DNA of 64,000 nucleotides, taken from assembly GCA_032358165.1 (NCBI GenBank), contig JAALGY010000013.1, positions 124,001-188,000 on the forward strand, read 5' to 3'. The position numbers were made by a program, and so were the translations under genes. Below are positions 23,254-35,981 of the stretch, piece by piece. Source of the stretch: Diplosphaera chodatii. Its lineage: Eukaryota > Chlorophyta > Trebouxiophyceae > Prasiolales > Stichococcaceae. Below the pieces are notes generated by a model, which worked only from the letters and a program-made list of their open reading frames with translations, had not been told where the DNA came from and did not search any database. Position 1 is the first letter of the stretch, and each line of letters starts with the position of its first letter.

Positions 23254-26200
23254 TCAGTTGGTCCAGGCTCGCCGCCTGCGTCTCCGCCGCCGCACAGCCC
23301 AAAGCACCGCCGCCAGCGCCGCCAAAGCAACCGCCGCCCACAGCAGCGCCTTCACGCTGAACCCGCCGCCCACCCCTGCCAGCGAGCCCGCAGCGGTCCC
23401 GAGGCCGGTCGCCATGCCTGTCTCCACGCTGGTCTCCAGCAGCGCCTGGTCTGCGGTGCTGCCGCTGCTGCTTTTGCCGCTGCTATCCGCCCCTGTCTTG
23501 GGCGCGGACTGCCCTGTGACTGCCGCCGCCTGTGGGTCGGCTGCCTCCTGGAGGCGGCCGCTGTCAGCTGGCTCCAGCACGAAGTCCTGCACAGTGAAGA
23601 CCAGTCGGTGACTTTCGTGTTATCTGCACATCTTACATCTGCACGGCTGCACCGTGTCAGCAAACAAGCGCTGACAACTGCATACAGGTATATGCACGGC
23701 TGCGTGGGAGGCGCTGCTCTTGTTGGCAGGCAGCCCGCAGCATCACCTGCTGGACGCCTGAGCCGTCTTCCGGCACAGTGATGTCTGCTGTTGCGTTGGC
23801 AAAGCCGGGCGCCAAAACAACCACCCTGTAGCTGCCCGGTGCCAGCGGCCTGCGCATCACAAAGAGACTGGCTGTGGTGACATCAAACACATGACCGCCT
23901 GACCCCCGACCCTTGCAGGGCTGTGATTGCCGGCACCTACACCAAGTGGGGCACACTGATGTGGCTGCAGGACTGAGGCTGTGACGTTGCCGACAGTACA
24001 CCACAGCACATGCTGACAAGAAGCTGTCACCTGTAGAAGTCGCCAAACTGCGCGCCGCTGGTCACGTACGAGTCGACGCCGTCGACCCTGACCTCCGCTG
24101 CAATGGCAGCCCCTGCCTTGCTGCCCGCTGCTGCCGCCGCCTGCTGCCGCACGTAGCCCCTGCCATGCAGCAGGCCATGTGTTGCAGTGACTGGCCAAGT
24201 AGGCCACCCGAGGTGCAACAACAGTTGACACAGCGCAGACGCCGCGTGCCGACATGCAGGTTTGACATGGTGGCAGAAGGGAGCGGTGCCCTGCAGAGTG
24301 CACTGGCCGTCAGAGTGTTGCTGGCGTGCCGCGTACCTGAGGCCGCCAAACGCCGCCGTCATGGGCAGCGCCAGCAGCGCATGCAGATTGGCGTTGAAAA
24401 TCGCGTCCAGCGTCTCGGCCGGCGGCCACTTGCTGGGGCTCAGCTCCAGGGTCAGCTCGAAGGTGTGGCGGTCGATGTAGCTCCAGTCCTGAGGCGCAAG
24501 GCGTTGTGCGATACGTCGGGGCTTTGCCGGTGCACATCTGCTGATGATGTGTCCCCGAAGCATGTGTTTACCATTGCAGCCGGAGGAAGTCTGGCGGCAC
24601 AGGCCACCTCCAAGCAACATGCTCAGACCGGCATGGGCTACATGCTCAGACCGACATGTGCTACAGGGCGGCAAGGGAGGGGCATACCTGCAGCCCCCCG
24701 TACACAGGGTACCAGGCGGCGCCGTTGGTGATACCGTGCGAGACTGCAAACTCTGGGTCCTGCGTCATGCCGGCATGCGCATTGGCATACGTTGACGCCA
24801 GGTGCCTGTACGTAGATGGAGCCGCAATTGATGGCATTGCCATGCTGGCTATCTACCCTCAGCGCACGCAATCGCTGTTGTTTCTGAGGTAGATGACCAG
24901 TCCCGCTGAACTGGGTCCCCGGGCTAACATTGAAGCTGAGATCACAGGGAATGCATGTCACCATCAGCTGTGTTTCCGGAGCCAGGCTGCAGCGGTCGCC
25001 AGGGCTGCACACCTGAAAGTGGCGTCATCAGGGGACCCTGCATAGCCGCTCTCCCCGGGGTCGTTGGCATCCCAAGGGTAGTTGGCCACCAGCGCACCCT
25101 GCAGCATGGGGGTTGCCGGTCTGATTTTCCACCGGACATGGCTCGCAAGTGGATGCAGAACACCTGCGGTGGATCTCAAGGCTTTGCAGCATATGTCGTG
25201 CATGTGTACCAAATCCCGAACACAGGTAGCGTGGGCATGCCAAGATAGCTGGTAGCAGCAAGTGGGACCCAAAGCGTGGCTGGCCAGAACAATCTGGCTG
25301 CACATGCCATGTACCATGAGCTTGCAGCGACCTGTCCCCGAAACTCCCTGGTCGGCGCCTGCATGACTGTAGTCTCCTGTCCAGGGTTTGGCGCCCAGTC
25401 TGGAGGACCCTACCTCGTGCATGCTGGCGGACGCGACAAAGGGGCAGGAGGCCGCCCACCGCATGACCGCAGCCGTCTCCACAGACACACTCAAGTCTTC
25501 AGTTCAGGGTTCAGGCCAGGTGCCCGTACCTCGTGCATGCTGGCGGACGCGACAAAGGGGCGGGAGGCCGCCCACCGCATGACCGCGGCCGTCTCCGGCT
25601 GCTCTGTGCCCATCGCCGGCAGCGGCCCCCTGGAGCGGCCCTGCCCGCCCGCCAGCGGGTCCGGAAAGTCTCTGTTCAGGTCTTTGCCGTTGCTGCAGTG
25701 TCACCATGGACTGACGTTGGCCTCTTCCATGCGCCGACAGCTGCTTGACTGACCTGGGTGCAGCCAGCCTGCTGGTGAGACACACTGTGCTGCAGCGTGA
25801 GCGTGGCAGGCGCAGCTCACCCATTGCCGCGGCGCTTGGCTGCAAAGCCGTCCGGGTTCATGGTGGGCATCAGCGCCAGCTGCATGCCGTCCAGCACAGC
25901 TGCTGCCTTCGCATCGCTGCCGCGCCTGCACCACGCTCAAAGGTCGTGGAGCGCCGTGCACACAGTTGCGCGGCAGCCTGCGGCTGCCTCGGTGGCGATG
26001 GCAGCAGCGCAACAGCGTAGGCTGCCATGTGTGCATGGTCATCGAGCCATACGCGGAGGCAGTTGACACAACAAAGCGCATGTGTATCAGTGCATGGCGG
26101 CGGCGGCGAGGGGGCTGCAACAGTCAGCGCTCACCTCGCGCACAGCCACTCCGCCAGGCCTAGCAGCAGCTGCCGGCCGCTGGGCTCGTCGCCGTGCATG

Positions 26201-26818
26201 TTGCCGATGTACCGGAACGCCGGGCGCGGCTTCTCTGCGGCCAGCTCGCTGCCGAGCGTCAACACCCACAACTCGGCGCCATATTCCGACTTGCCCACGC
26301 TGTCCAGGCGTGAGATGGCAGCACAGCGCTTGACGTAATCCTGCAGATGCGCTTCCTGCAGATGATGATGCCAGAACATGCTGGGCCATGCCGCATTCTT
26401 CACTCCGGTGTCCTGAAAGTTCTCTGTTGCATCTGAGTGCATGAGTGAAACCACCGTGACAACATCATAAACTCTGCCACAGTTTCACCAGCTGCTCGTT
26501 GCTGAAGTACTGGGAGAGCACAGCCTCCAGGGGCGATTGCTTCTGGCCGTTGCCCGATGAGGCAGCTGCTGCTGGTGTGGCGGCCGCACTGGGGTCGCTG
26601 CTCGCAGATTCGATTTGGTCCTGATAGCACAACTTTCATTTTGGATACGTATCAGCATAAAGGTGCTGCTGTGCACAAGCCATCCCAGGTGGCATGATGA
26701 TCTGGCGCAGCGATGCTCCTGCGAAATGGGCAACACTCCGCACCTGCGCTGAGCTGAGTGGACCAGGCTGCAGAATGATCAGCGCGACGCATAGCACGAT
26801 CGTGCGCAGCGACAACAT
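23254..26818 (-). CDS. Membrane-anchored M14 zinc carboxypeptidase, carboxypeptidase D/M type (multi-exon)
   Basis: This is a secretory-pathway metallocarboxypeptidase that trims C-terminal, usually basic, residues. The signal peptide is MLSLRTIVLCVALIILQPG (start 26818). Catalytic exons give YIGNMHGDEPSGRQLLL (26180-26240; H and E bind zinc), MQLALMPTMNPDGFAAKRRG (25830-25890), DLNRDFPDPLAGG (about 25640-25690; the Arg binds substrate), SRPFVASASMHE (25530-25570; third zinc His), GALVANYPWDANDPGESGYA (25040-25110), ITNGAAWYPVYGGLQ (24690-24740) and TFELTLELSPSKWPP (24420-24470; LEL supplies the general base Glu). A transthyretin-like domain follows (GSYRVVVLAPGFANATADI, 23790-23850), then one membrane helix and a tail of eight Arg ending RAWTN (23254-23330). 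All catalytic residues are visible. The intron after SMHE holds a partial copy of the preceding exon. Confidence 0.9.
25411..25596. repeat. Duplicated exon end and splice donor in the carboxypeptidase gene
   Basis: Seventy bases at 25527-25596 recur at 25411-25480 with two mismatches, a period of 116. The upstream (minus-strand) copy is the exon end coding ETAAVMRWAAS and SASMHE. The other lies in the following intron and keeps the same frame and a GT after the same codon. Whether the second copy is ever spliced in is unknown; including both would duplicate the segment holding the zinc His. Confidence 0.85.
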
Positions 26819-27266
26819 GCCGGAGCTACGAAGATGGTACAGACTCTGCTGTGCCTGTCAGCATACCGAGCCGTGTTTGCCAGCAAACGGCCAGGTCACG
26901 TCCTGCGCTGGCAAAATGCCTGGATATGTGTTTGTCTTCTACAGTAGCTGGAGCGGGACTGAAAGTGGTTGCCGTTGCAAAGACCTGCTGTGCAAGCGGA
27001 GGCATGGAGGAACAAACCTGTACGGAAGTTGGTCCACTTGTACCGCACAAAAAAAAAAGGAAATTGGAAGCCACTGACTTCAACCATAGTTACCATCGCC
27101 GATCTCAACACACACTTGACCTTCCACAGTGCTGCAACACGAGAACAGCAGCACCTACAACAGGACCCAGAAACACAGAGTAGAGAGCTGCATGAAACCC
27201 CAGCGTTGGGCAGTTTTCGCACTCCGGCTGGTCGACGTGCCTGCCTTGTATTTGGGTCACCAGCGC
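26819..27266. other. Intergenic, carboxypeptidase promoter and channel 3' flank
   Basis: Both flanking genes are on the minus strand. The region contains a short A-run at about 27049-27058 and no other feature that I can support. Confidence 0.35.
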
Positions 27267-30200
27267 TCACGGGCTTTCGGCCAGCACGACCAGCGCCTCG
27301 GTGGTCTCTTGGCTGAGGCATCGTTCGCCCTTGTTCTTGGGGTTCAACACGATCCTGCCGCTGCTGCGCTCGCTATATCCCTGCAGTCGTAGAGGCCCAG
27401 CTCAAATGCACAGGAGGAACATCACAAGCGAGGTAGCGTGTGATACGCATGAGGTGCTGCGGAATCACACACGCATGTACAGTGCACCCTTCGCATCAAC
27501 TCAGCTGCCAACTGTGCACAGGGACAGAGGAGAACGGTCTGTGGCCCACCAAAACGATGTGCCCTTTCTGCCGGCCCCGCAGAATGGCGTCATAGAACGT
27601 CAGCTGCTCCTCCGGGTGCAGATACCTCTCCACAGGGTTCACGTACAGCTGCGGCGAAAGCCACGCACCACGTCAACATGAGCATTCGGACATGCAGCTG
27701 CGCACCATCTAATGGACCCTCCTGTGCTGCTCTGCAGCACGATAGCAATGCAGCAAAGGGCGATTGGTCGTACCTCGTTGCCAATCTCCGTGAACAGCTC
27801 CTGCAGAGAGGAGGGAGCACAGGTCTCAACAGGCGCGATGTGTCTGCAGTGCCGTTCAAACAGCGAGCTGACCAAGAAGATTGTCGTAAGGAGGAGACGC
27901 TGCACCCACCGCCAGGATGGAGATGACGGCGGGGTTCTCGGCGCACATCGCCAGCGCCATGGATACGATGTCAGAGGACAGTATAAACTCGCAGATGCCC
28001 AGCTCCGACACAATCCTCTTGGCACGTGCCTCCAGTATCTCTGCAAAGTCATATGCCGACATGTTTTCAGTCAAGGTCAACAGGCCCGCTGGAGAACTGG
28101 ATGCAGCATGCATGCCATTTGGGCGGCGCTTGCAAATTATTGGTGCAGCTCGCAGTCCGGAGCAGGCAACCTCGCCAAATGTGCCAGCACTGGCACGTCA
28201 CCTGCGATGATCACTGTGTGGTGCTTGGCCCGCCGCAGCCGCCTCAGGACGCTGGCGCTGGGCTGCACCCGTTTTGAGTTGCCGCCGCCTCCGCCTACAC
28301 CGCAACAGGCAACACTCATGCCGCCAGTGCTGCACAAACCCGACAACACTTAGCAGCCTGCTAAGCCGGATGTGGGTGCTGGCTGTGGGTCCATTAAACC
28401 CTCAAACCTCACCAGATCGCCCGCTGGTAAAGGAGTTGTGCGCGCTGCTGGGCAGGCTGCCATAGGAGCCGTGGCGGCTGCCGCCGCTGAAGCTGCTGAA
28501 GGGGCTGCGGCCGGATCCCCCGCGCATGCGCTTCAGGCTGAACCTAGACCTGCACTTGCAGCATTCACCAGCGGTGCATTGCATATTTTGGACCTGGCGC
28601 TGCCAGTCACAGGCACAGAGGATGCAAGAGTGGGAGACAGATATGAGTTGTGGAGTGAGCATCTACCTGAGCTCTGCCAGCTGCGAGGTGCCATGCCGGT
28701 TGTCTGCTCTGCTGCCGACTGTGCTGCGGCCGCCACCCGCTGCTGATTGGCGACCCACACCAGCCTGGCTGAAGCCACGGCTGCTCGCACTGACTGGGCT
28801 GTCATCACGGTCATCGGCTGCCATGCTGATGTCAGCGGTGTTTGCTGCGCCAAGTTGCTGCGGCTGTGTTGTTGTCCACAGCGCCAGGCGCGCCGACTGG
28901 ATGTCTCGCAGCAGGAGCGCCACTGCATGGGCATGATGGTGCGCTAGTCATCCAGCAACGTAGCCCCATCTTGCTGGGTCATGTAAAATTGAAGCTCGTC
29001 TGACTCGTACTTGAACGACAGTGCAGCCACACAGCACTGCGTGTCCTGATCACCGCCATACAGGCTACTGGGTCACTGCCGGCTGGTCAGCAAAACCCGG
29101 CGGCGCACCTGCTATGCAGCGCGAGTCGGAGTCGACGGTGCCCAGGTTGTCGGCGTCGCTGAGGATGAGGATGCTGGTGTACTGCTCGGGGCGCAGGTCC
29201 TCCAGGCGCTTGCGGTCCACCACGTCGCCCTGCATCATCGCCTCCTTGTACACCACCGTCAGGTTCTGCGGGGGGCGGGGCCAGGGCATCAGCGGCACCC
29301 TTCTGTGCCATGTTCGTCACACAGCATCTCGCTGAATCTTCTCGTGCTGTAGGCAGTCCTTGTAGGCAGTCCTTGAAAAACAACAAATCACCATAGCGTC
29401 AGATACCATGCGAACATGCTCACAAAATGCTGCCGGTTCGTCTGGACAACTCACTTTGGCAGTGCCTCTGCGTCTGCTCAGCAATCATGCGGGCCGTACC
29501 TCAGAGCAGTGCTTACCTGACTGTCAGTGGCATATCAGCAGCATGTTGCACAGGGGCTGTTTAAAGGCTGAGTGCGTGAGCCTCACCTGCAGGCTGTCCA
29601 CGTTGAGGCCCCCGTTAAGCAGCAGCACCTCGCGGTCGGCAACCGGCACGTCGTTGTACAGGTGCACCTCTGATCCAGGGGGCACGAAGTCGTCCAACGC
29701 CATGATAAGGTCGTCCAGATCCCGGCGCCTGCAAACCAGGCACATCCACAACCACATGAAGTACATGGCGAATCCTGCCTGCATGCAGAGCCTGGGGGCA
29801 TGATGCCTCCTGTATGTAAGCCGAGGCTGGCTGCATGTGTATGCAGCCTTCTGATGACTACCACCCTGCTCAGACACCTGCACAGCAGGCCTCGGCTCAC
29901 CAGCCAACAAACAATAGCCGCTCGGGTTTGGCGCTGGAGCTCCACGAGGGGCAGGTGCCGGGCTTTGCAGTCGCTGGCTTGGCGGCTGCTGTGTATGTGT
30001 CGTCGTCCTCTGCCAGCACTAGCAGCTCATCCCCTGCAGCACACGGGGAGTGTCTAGTAACGACTCGTGTGTGACGCCTAAGACGGTGGCTTATGGGTGT
30101 GGGCTATGTACTAGAGTGGCGCCTGCCGGTAGGGGATGTACGGCCCTATGGGTGTTTGATGCTTCTGTCCAGCAGTGCACACCTGGTGCAAGGACATAGT

Positions 30201-33200
30201 CGTCTGAAGGGTTGAGAAGCACCTCCCCTGTAGCGGCAGACCGGATGCCCAGAGGCATCGCATGCTGGAACATGAGCAGCACCTCAGCAAAGCGGCGGCC
30301 GACCAAGCTGGGCCACTCCCGCAGGTAGAACTCATCCTGCATGCTTTCGAGGCTTCATGTGCATACCAGTGTTCACAGCAGCAGTTTTGCCTTTCACTGT
30401 TGCCAGTACAGGCAACAACAGCCAGGGAACCTGTGCATCTCAGCCAACATGTCTGGCTGCGCTGCATGCATGCACTGCTATGCCCCTCGCAAGCTGAAGT
30501 GGCTGTCCTTGAGAGTGCTCACCCCACGGAAGCCCATGAGCTGCTCCCACACGGCCGCCAGACCAGGCTGCCGTGCGCACTGGATCATGACGCGCCCGAT
30601 CATGTCGTGGCTGCAGGCAGTGGCCTCAGGACATGTCGGCCAGTTGTGTCAAGCACATACTGGTAGTCGGATGGCTGGACAAGGTTGTGCATCGCTCTTC
30701 CAGTCCACATCCTGCATGTACCCGTGTGCTTCCGCCCTGATCGCACCTTGTCACAGTGTATACGCCACAGTTGTCGGTGCCAATCATGCGCACAAGGGGC
30801 TCGTTGTCGATGTCTGCCAGCTCGGCAACGATGTGTCCCCGCAGCCCGCGCCGGCCGGCCTTGAGCAGCCGGTCGTTCTCGCCCATCAGGCTGAGCACCG
30901 TCCGCAGCACCCGTGAGTCTGCCTGCATAGTCCAGAAGCACACCTTGGGTGGTCACTTGCCGATGGCTGTCAGACTGCTGGTGCTGTGACACATGTCTGC
31001 TGATCAGTTCGCATGCATTCAACTGGAGCACACACCCAGCGAGTCTTGTCTGTCATGCTCATGAGTTGTGCAAGGCTATAGAATGCTGAGGGCACCCCTA
31101 ATATTAGGCCAAAGCCGGATGCTGTGCAGTTGACAAATGTACTGGTGGTAGTGGTTTGCCCCCAGGCTGCCGACCTGATCAGCATGGTCGCAAGTGGACA
31201 GCACAACGATCGCGCGTGCCGTCTCAACTGACACCCGTCGCAGGTCGTTCTCAAGGTGCGGGTTGCCCTTCCTGCAGCAGTACGGACATCATCAGCTTAC
31301 GATCCTTCTACCATGCCAACAGCAGATCCGTACAGCCCGATGGATGACAGCTGCAGCAGTTGCAACCAGGTGTGTTGCTTGTGATGTGCTGATTAGCCTG
31401 CAGACGAAGGACCCAACCTGCAGACAACATGGGAGCCCAGAAAGTCGATATTATGGTTACGCAGCTCGTCCTCCATCTCCTCTTTCTCCACATCTGCCAG
31501 AATCACTATTGGCCGTCCTGCAGACAGCGAGCGCTTGGTTGCTGTGCTGTCAGAAGTCCAACAGCATGGTCGTGCTCAGCAGCCCAGCACTTGGTGAAAG
31601 GCTGTATGCAGTGCTATGGCGTCAATTTGCAAGTGCACAGCGAACTGACAGTGCTGCACCAGTGGTCGCCCGTTGCACACACCTCCTTCGGACATGTTTG
31701 CCAGACACAGCTGGTCCACGATAGTGACGACCTGCGTGAGGTCAGCACACATGTATGTGACTTCGAGGTGATACAGGCACCATGAAGGATTGCGAAGGGA
31801 CATGACAGTCGTACACCAATCACATTTCACCTTGTTGGACCAGCCAAGGATCAGGGTGTGCCCATTCTCGAGCACCTGCAATGCCCGATACCGAGTATGT
31901 CATCGACATGAAGGCACGACTGCTGCAGATGTTCCAACAGTGATGGCAACTGCCACGCATCATGCCACTGCCAAGAATGCAAGGCTGGCAACATTCTGGA
32001 TGTGAGGGTCAGTTCAGGGCTGTTTTTTTGCAGGCCCAACAAAGGCCTCAAGCTTGGGTGCGCACCTCGGAGCGCCCACGCTTCAGGTCCTCTATCCAGT
32101 GGCTGATCTGCTCCGACACGATGCCGAGCAGCAAGGCGGTGACGCACACACCACCGAGAGACACGAACACCGCCACAGCGCGGCCAGCAAAGCCGTACAC
32201 CGTGTGTGCAGCACCCTCATCCAGTGATGCGAACGTCCAGTCGATGCCGACGCCTGCACGTGCACCACTTGCTGTCACCACGCTGTGCAGGATTCCAGGA
32301 TGCTGCTTGTTGGCAGCCAGCAAAACAGGCATGCTGCACTCGCTTAGCGATGCTACCGTCAGTTCCGCAGCGTGCACAGCAGCCGCGACCAGCACCTGCG
32401 ATGGTCTCCCAGACGGCGGAGTAGAGGGACTGCTGCGTCACAGCACGCAGCGCCAGCGCCCCAACCAGCACCAGCGCCAGCGTCAGATACAGCAGCGCCA
32501 GGACCTTGGAGTACGGGCTGCGCGAGAACCTGCGGATGATACGTGCTCGTCGTGCAACATGTGCAAGCTTGATGTCGGCATGCTTTCTCACTTGCTGGTG
32601 ACTCCTTCTGCAGGCGATAGTGGTTGTGTGCAGCTTCAGTGCATGTGCATGGACAACACTTCCTTGGTGCCAACAGCCTAGGGCGCTGCAGCTCAACATG
32701 CGGACTCCAAATGCTCTGTGCTTCAGCAGGGAGAAAGCAAACAGGACGGTGCCCACACTCCGAGGCGTCACCTACCATGAGTCCACGTTGTAGGCGAGCC
32801 GCTTCCGGAGCGAGTGCACCGGCATTGCTGAGCTTCGGCCCACAGCGCTGCCCGCCAGGCTGTTAGTGAAACATGTCAGGCTGTCTGCATGCCGCCACAC
32901 CAGCAGCGCACAGGCCGCCGCGCTCAGCACGCCGACCAGGCGGGCACCCACCTACGATCCATGTCAAGAGGCAGGCTTGGCACAGGGACCAGGTGGCGGT
33001 TGCAGACAGTGATGCAGCAAACGACCGCCTACCGGATGACATGCCACCGGCACAGCCAGTTGACGCCAGGATTACGCACCTGCCGCACATCGATCTGTGG
33101 CTGCGATGTTGTTGGGTGGGGCTGCTGGCATTGTGCAACCTGTGGTTGCGCCCCGCACAGCTCAGACCGCAACTGTGGAGCCTCTGCCACGATCCTGCAG

Positions 33201-33413
33201 AGCCCGAGAAGTACAAAGGATGTGCGATGCATCTCATATGAGCTACACATATGCTAGGAACTAGCATCTGCCGCCACTGCAACGCACATGATCATACCCG
33301 AACTGCTGCTCTGCTTGGACCAGATGTCCAGCGGCGCTCACTGCACCCACAGCAATGAACACCACCAATACTTCGTGAATGCGCCAGGAGTACGGCGCAA
33401 AGCCATCAGTCAT
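27267..33413 (-). CDS. CASTOR/POLLUX (DMI1)-family ion channel (many exons)
   Basis: Plant CASTOR and POLLUX are nuclear-envelope cation channels with cytosolic RCK/TrkA-like domains. The start MTDGFAPYSWRIHE at 33413 leads into membrane helix VLVVFIAVGAVSAAG. A linker (IVAEAPQLRSELCGAQ) and a second helix follow, then LRKRLAYNVDSWFSRSPYSK, a third helix (LLYLTLALVLVGALAL), pore exon DWTFASLDEGAAH (32220-32260) and GIVSEQISHWIEDLKRGRSE (32060-32120). RCK segments are VLENGHTLILGWSNK (31840-31880), IVILADVEKEEMEDELRNHN (31450-31515), SRVLRTVLSLMGE and GLRGHIVAELADIDNEPLVR (30790-30910), WPSLVGRRFAEVLLMF (30270-30320), DDLIMALDDFVPPGSEVHLY (29660-29720), YTSILILSDADNLGTVDSD (29130-29190) and LSSDIVSMALAMCAENPAV (27930-27990). 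It ends TTEALVVLAESP, stop 27267-27269. The order matches DMI1-type proteins along nearly full length. Confidence 0.88.
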
Positions 33414-34060
33414 GGATCACGACAGCATATCGAACCGGCGGTGTGCTGCCTGTGGTAGTCGAGCGCATGTCAGCATGTAGGTCCTGGCCAGAAAGTCGGG
33501 GCAAGCGCAAACATGAGCCAGCTACAGGCACCACGTGCATCCCAATACAATCAGATATACAATGTAGGCTGATCGTTGATGCTCAGCAATCAAAGAAAGA
33601 AGATATGCTGTGCAGAAGCTCCGTGCTCAAGGGATGACTAACCCCTCCTGGATACCCGCTGAGTTGCTTCTGTCCAGGCCTGCAGTCAGGAAGCCGTGCA
33701 TGGTGCTTAGGATGTAGTCACCACCCAAACCACATAAGTTCATGTCGCGTCCGCCGCACATGCGAACACGATGATAATTCCGATGGACTTTTCCACCATT
33801 CTGAGGTGTGCATGGTCATGTTGATGGGCCATCGAATTAGCTGGATGTGCAGAGATTACGCCAAGTTGTCCAGTTGCCTTGCCAGGTTCTACTGACGAAC
33901 GAGGACGAGACCTCGACACAGGAACAAGCTGGGCCTGCCTCACAAACCATCAGCTGCAATTGCTTTGCTCCGTGTGCTGTCTCCGCCGTCGAATTTGTCC
34001 CCCACTGCTACATGAGATCATCTCTACATGGCCAACACCATAGCCTCCCCCGCCTGCTGT
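33414..34060. other. Intergenic, channel promoter and CA-like 3' flank
   Basis: Both genes are on the minus strand. No recognisable element, repeat or RNA gene was seen. Confidence 0.35.
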
Positions 34061-35981
34061 TCACAGGTCGTTGGGCGTGACCTCAGTGTCTTCCCAGCCC
34101 GACAGCAGCGCGCTGTACTCCGGCGATTTGGCGATGAGCGCTGCCCGCACCGCCTCTGCCTCCCTATCGAACCGAGGAAAGGACCAAAGTTAGACACAGA
34201 CGAGAGAGTCAGAAGAATGTCCCGATAACAAAAACAGCCGCATGATGGCGGTCTTGGAAAGGTTGCGCCGCTGCTCCGTTTGTGGTCGCAGACCCACCTG
34301 TAGGCTTCTGAGTTGGGCAGCGTCTCATCAATCCGAGCGTCCACCAGCGGGAACAGCGACTCTGCCAACTCCTTGATGGATGCTTTCTGCAGCCCGGATA
34401 CGAAGGCACGTCAAGAATACACTTTCCAGACGCTGCTAACGACTCCTCAGCTAGTTGTCTGGTATGTGGCATGTTGATGATCGCATCGTATTGCTCCCTG
34501 TTGACGATGCTGCTGTGTTAAACCAGCTGTTCCAACTATACTATTGTGCTAGTCATGGTGGACAGCTCTGTACACGTTACCAAAGCCACACCGCAGCATC
34601 CCACCTCATCAGCGGTCAGGTCCCGCACATACCGCGCCGGGCAGCCGGCCCACAGCTGCCCCCGCGGGATGAGGCGCCCCGGCGGCAGCAGCGACCCCGG
34701 CGCCAGCACCGACTGCCCCTCCACCACCGAACCCTCCAGCAGAATGCACCTGCCACATGCAGACCATCTGGTTTGTGACACTATGCGGACGCCGGGCGGC
34801 CACTATGGACATCCATCGCAGTCAGTGGCGCCATACTGGCTGCCCCTCCATCATCGACCCCTCCAGCAAATACTCCTGCTGCCACCCGAGCTTCTTTCCT
34901 GCCCCACGCCCTTTGACCACAGCAGCCCCTCTACCTCAGCTCGGTGTGCTTCTCATCCTCTCAAGCTGCCCAGCAAACCGATCTGGCCATCGGAGTGGAT
35001 CGCACACCTGTCCCCGATCACCGCCTCGTGCTGGACCTGGCAGCTGCGCAGCAGGCAGCCCTGGCCCACGACCACGTACCGCCCAATGATGGTGCTCGCT
35101 GGCAGCCCTGTCGGCGAACTCCTGTCGGCACAGCGGTTCATCAAAGTGAAAAAGCCTGCACTCACATGAATACAAGTAGGCCACAGCGCGCCGAGCAGGC
35201 ATTCTGTGGCTACTTGCTGGCGCACTGTCACCAGCAATCGGAAACCGAGCTTGCACCTGGCTGCATGGAGGACGCTGCGGTCGCCAATGCTGGAAAAGGC
35301 GTTGACTCGGATGCTGTTCAGATCGCCCCTGATCACCACGCCACTCCACACCGACACCTACAGGTATGCAGCTGATACGTGGTAGCCATACAGAGAGATC
35401 ACACCAGCAGCAACGCACCATGCCGATGCAGCCAACAAATTCCTGCCGGTTGCCGCCGAGAGTTGCAGAGCCGGCAACCAGCACGCACTCGATCGTACAG
35501 GTCCACGTCGCCGATGATCACAGCGTCTGGCGCAATCCAGGTGTCCGGCGCCATGGTCGGAAGCCGGTTGCCCAGCGCTATGAGCTGTCGTTGCCTGCAA
35601 CATGGGCGCGCTGCTTGCCGCTGCACTCAGCGTAGTACATGGCACATGCTGCTGACGCCCACTTCGCTGGTGGTATGTCATGCACAACATCCAAGCCAGG
35701 CTTTATCTGCATTTCCTGCAGGGGCTAGCAGATCACAGAGAGCTTCAGTTGCCTCACCTGTTGTAGGGTTCATCCTCTATGTGCAGAGGGGCTGCTGCGG
35801 CTCGGCTGGTGCTGATGTGCCGGCATGGGGCTGCTGATGATACAGATGATATTCCTGCAAGTGCGTCAGCGGATGCTGGTGCCGTCGTCTGCAGGTACGT
35901 TGATGCTGCTGGGATTGATGTCGACCGTGAGGTTTCGCCAAGCTGGCGCAGGAGGCCGCTGAGCGCAGCAGCACGCCTCAT
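34061..35981 (-). CDS. Gamma-carbonic-anhydrase-like (CAL) subunit of mitochondrial complex I
   Basis: CAL proteins form, with gamma-CA subunits, the matrix-facing trimer on the membrane arm of plant and algal complex I. Exon 1 starts MRRAAALSGLLRQLGETSRS, a classic mitochondrial presequence (start 35981), and ends HIEDEPYNR. Later exons give a left-handed beta-helix: LPTMAPDTWIAPDAVIIGDV (35505-35570), VWSGVVIRGDLNSIRVNAFS and SIGDRSVLHAAR (35270-35350), SSPTGLPASTIIGRYVVVGQ and LLRSCQVQHEAVIGDRC (35000-35110), ILLEGSVVEGQSVLAPGSLL (34690-34750), then GQLWAGCPARYVRDLTADE (34610-34670). Helices KASIKELAESLFPL and AEAVRAALIAKSPEYSALLS end at TGA 34061-34063. The zinc His positions of active gamma-CA (GH-x-V-x-x-GH) read GR and GQ here, so the protein should lack carbonic anhydrase activity, as expected for CAL. 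Confidence 0.9.
34711..34885. repeat. Diverged copy of a CAL exon start inside the upstream intron
   Basis: The exon segment at 34711-34756 (minus-strand reading LLEGSVVEGQSV) is matched at 34838-34885, where the minus strand reads YLLEGSMMEGQPV before frame and similarity are lost. The copy also keeps an AG just ahead of it, as at the true acceptor. It looks like a decayed exon-edge duplication. Confidence 0.65.
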
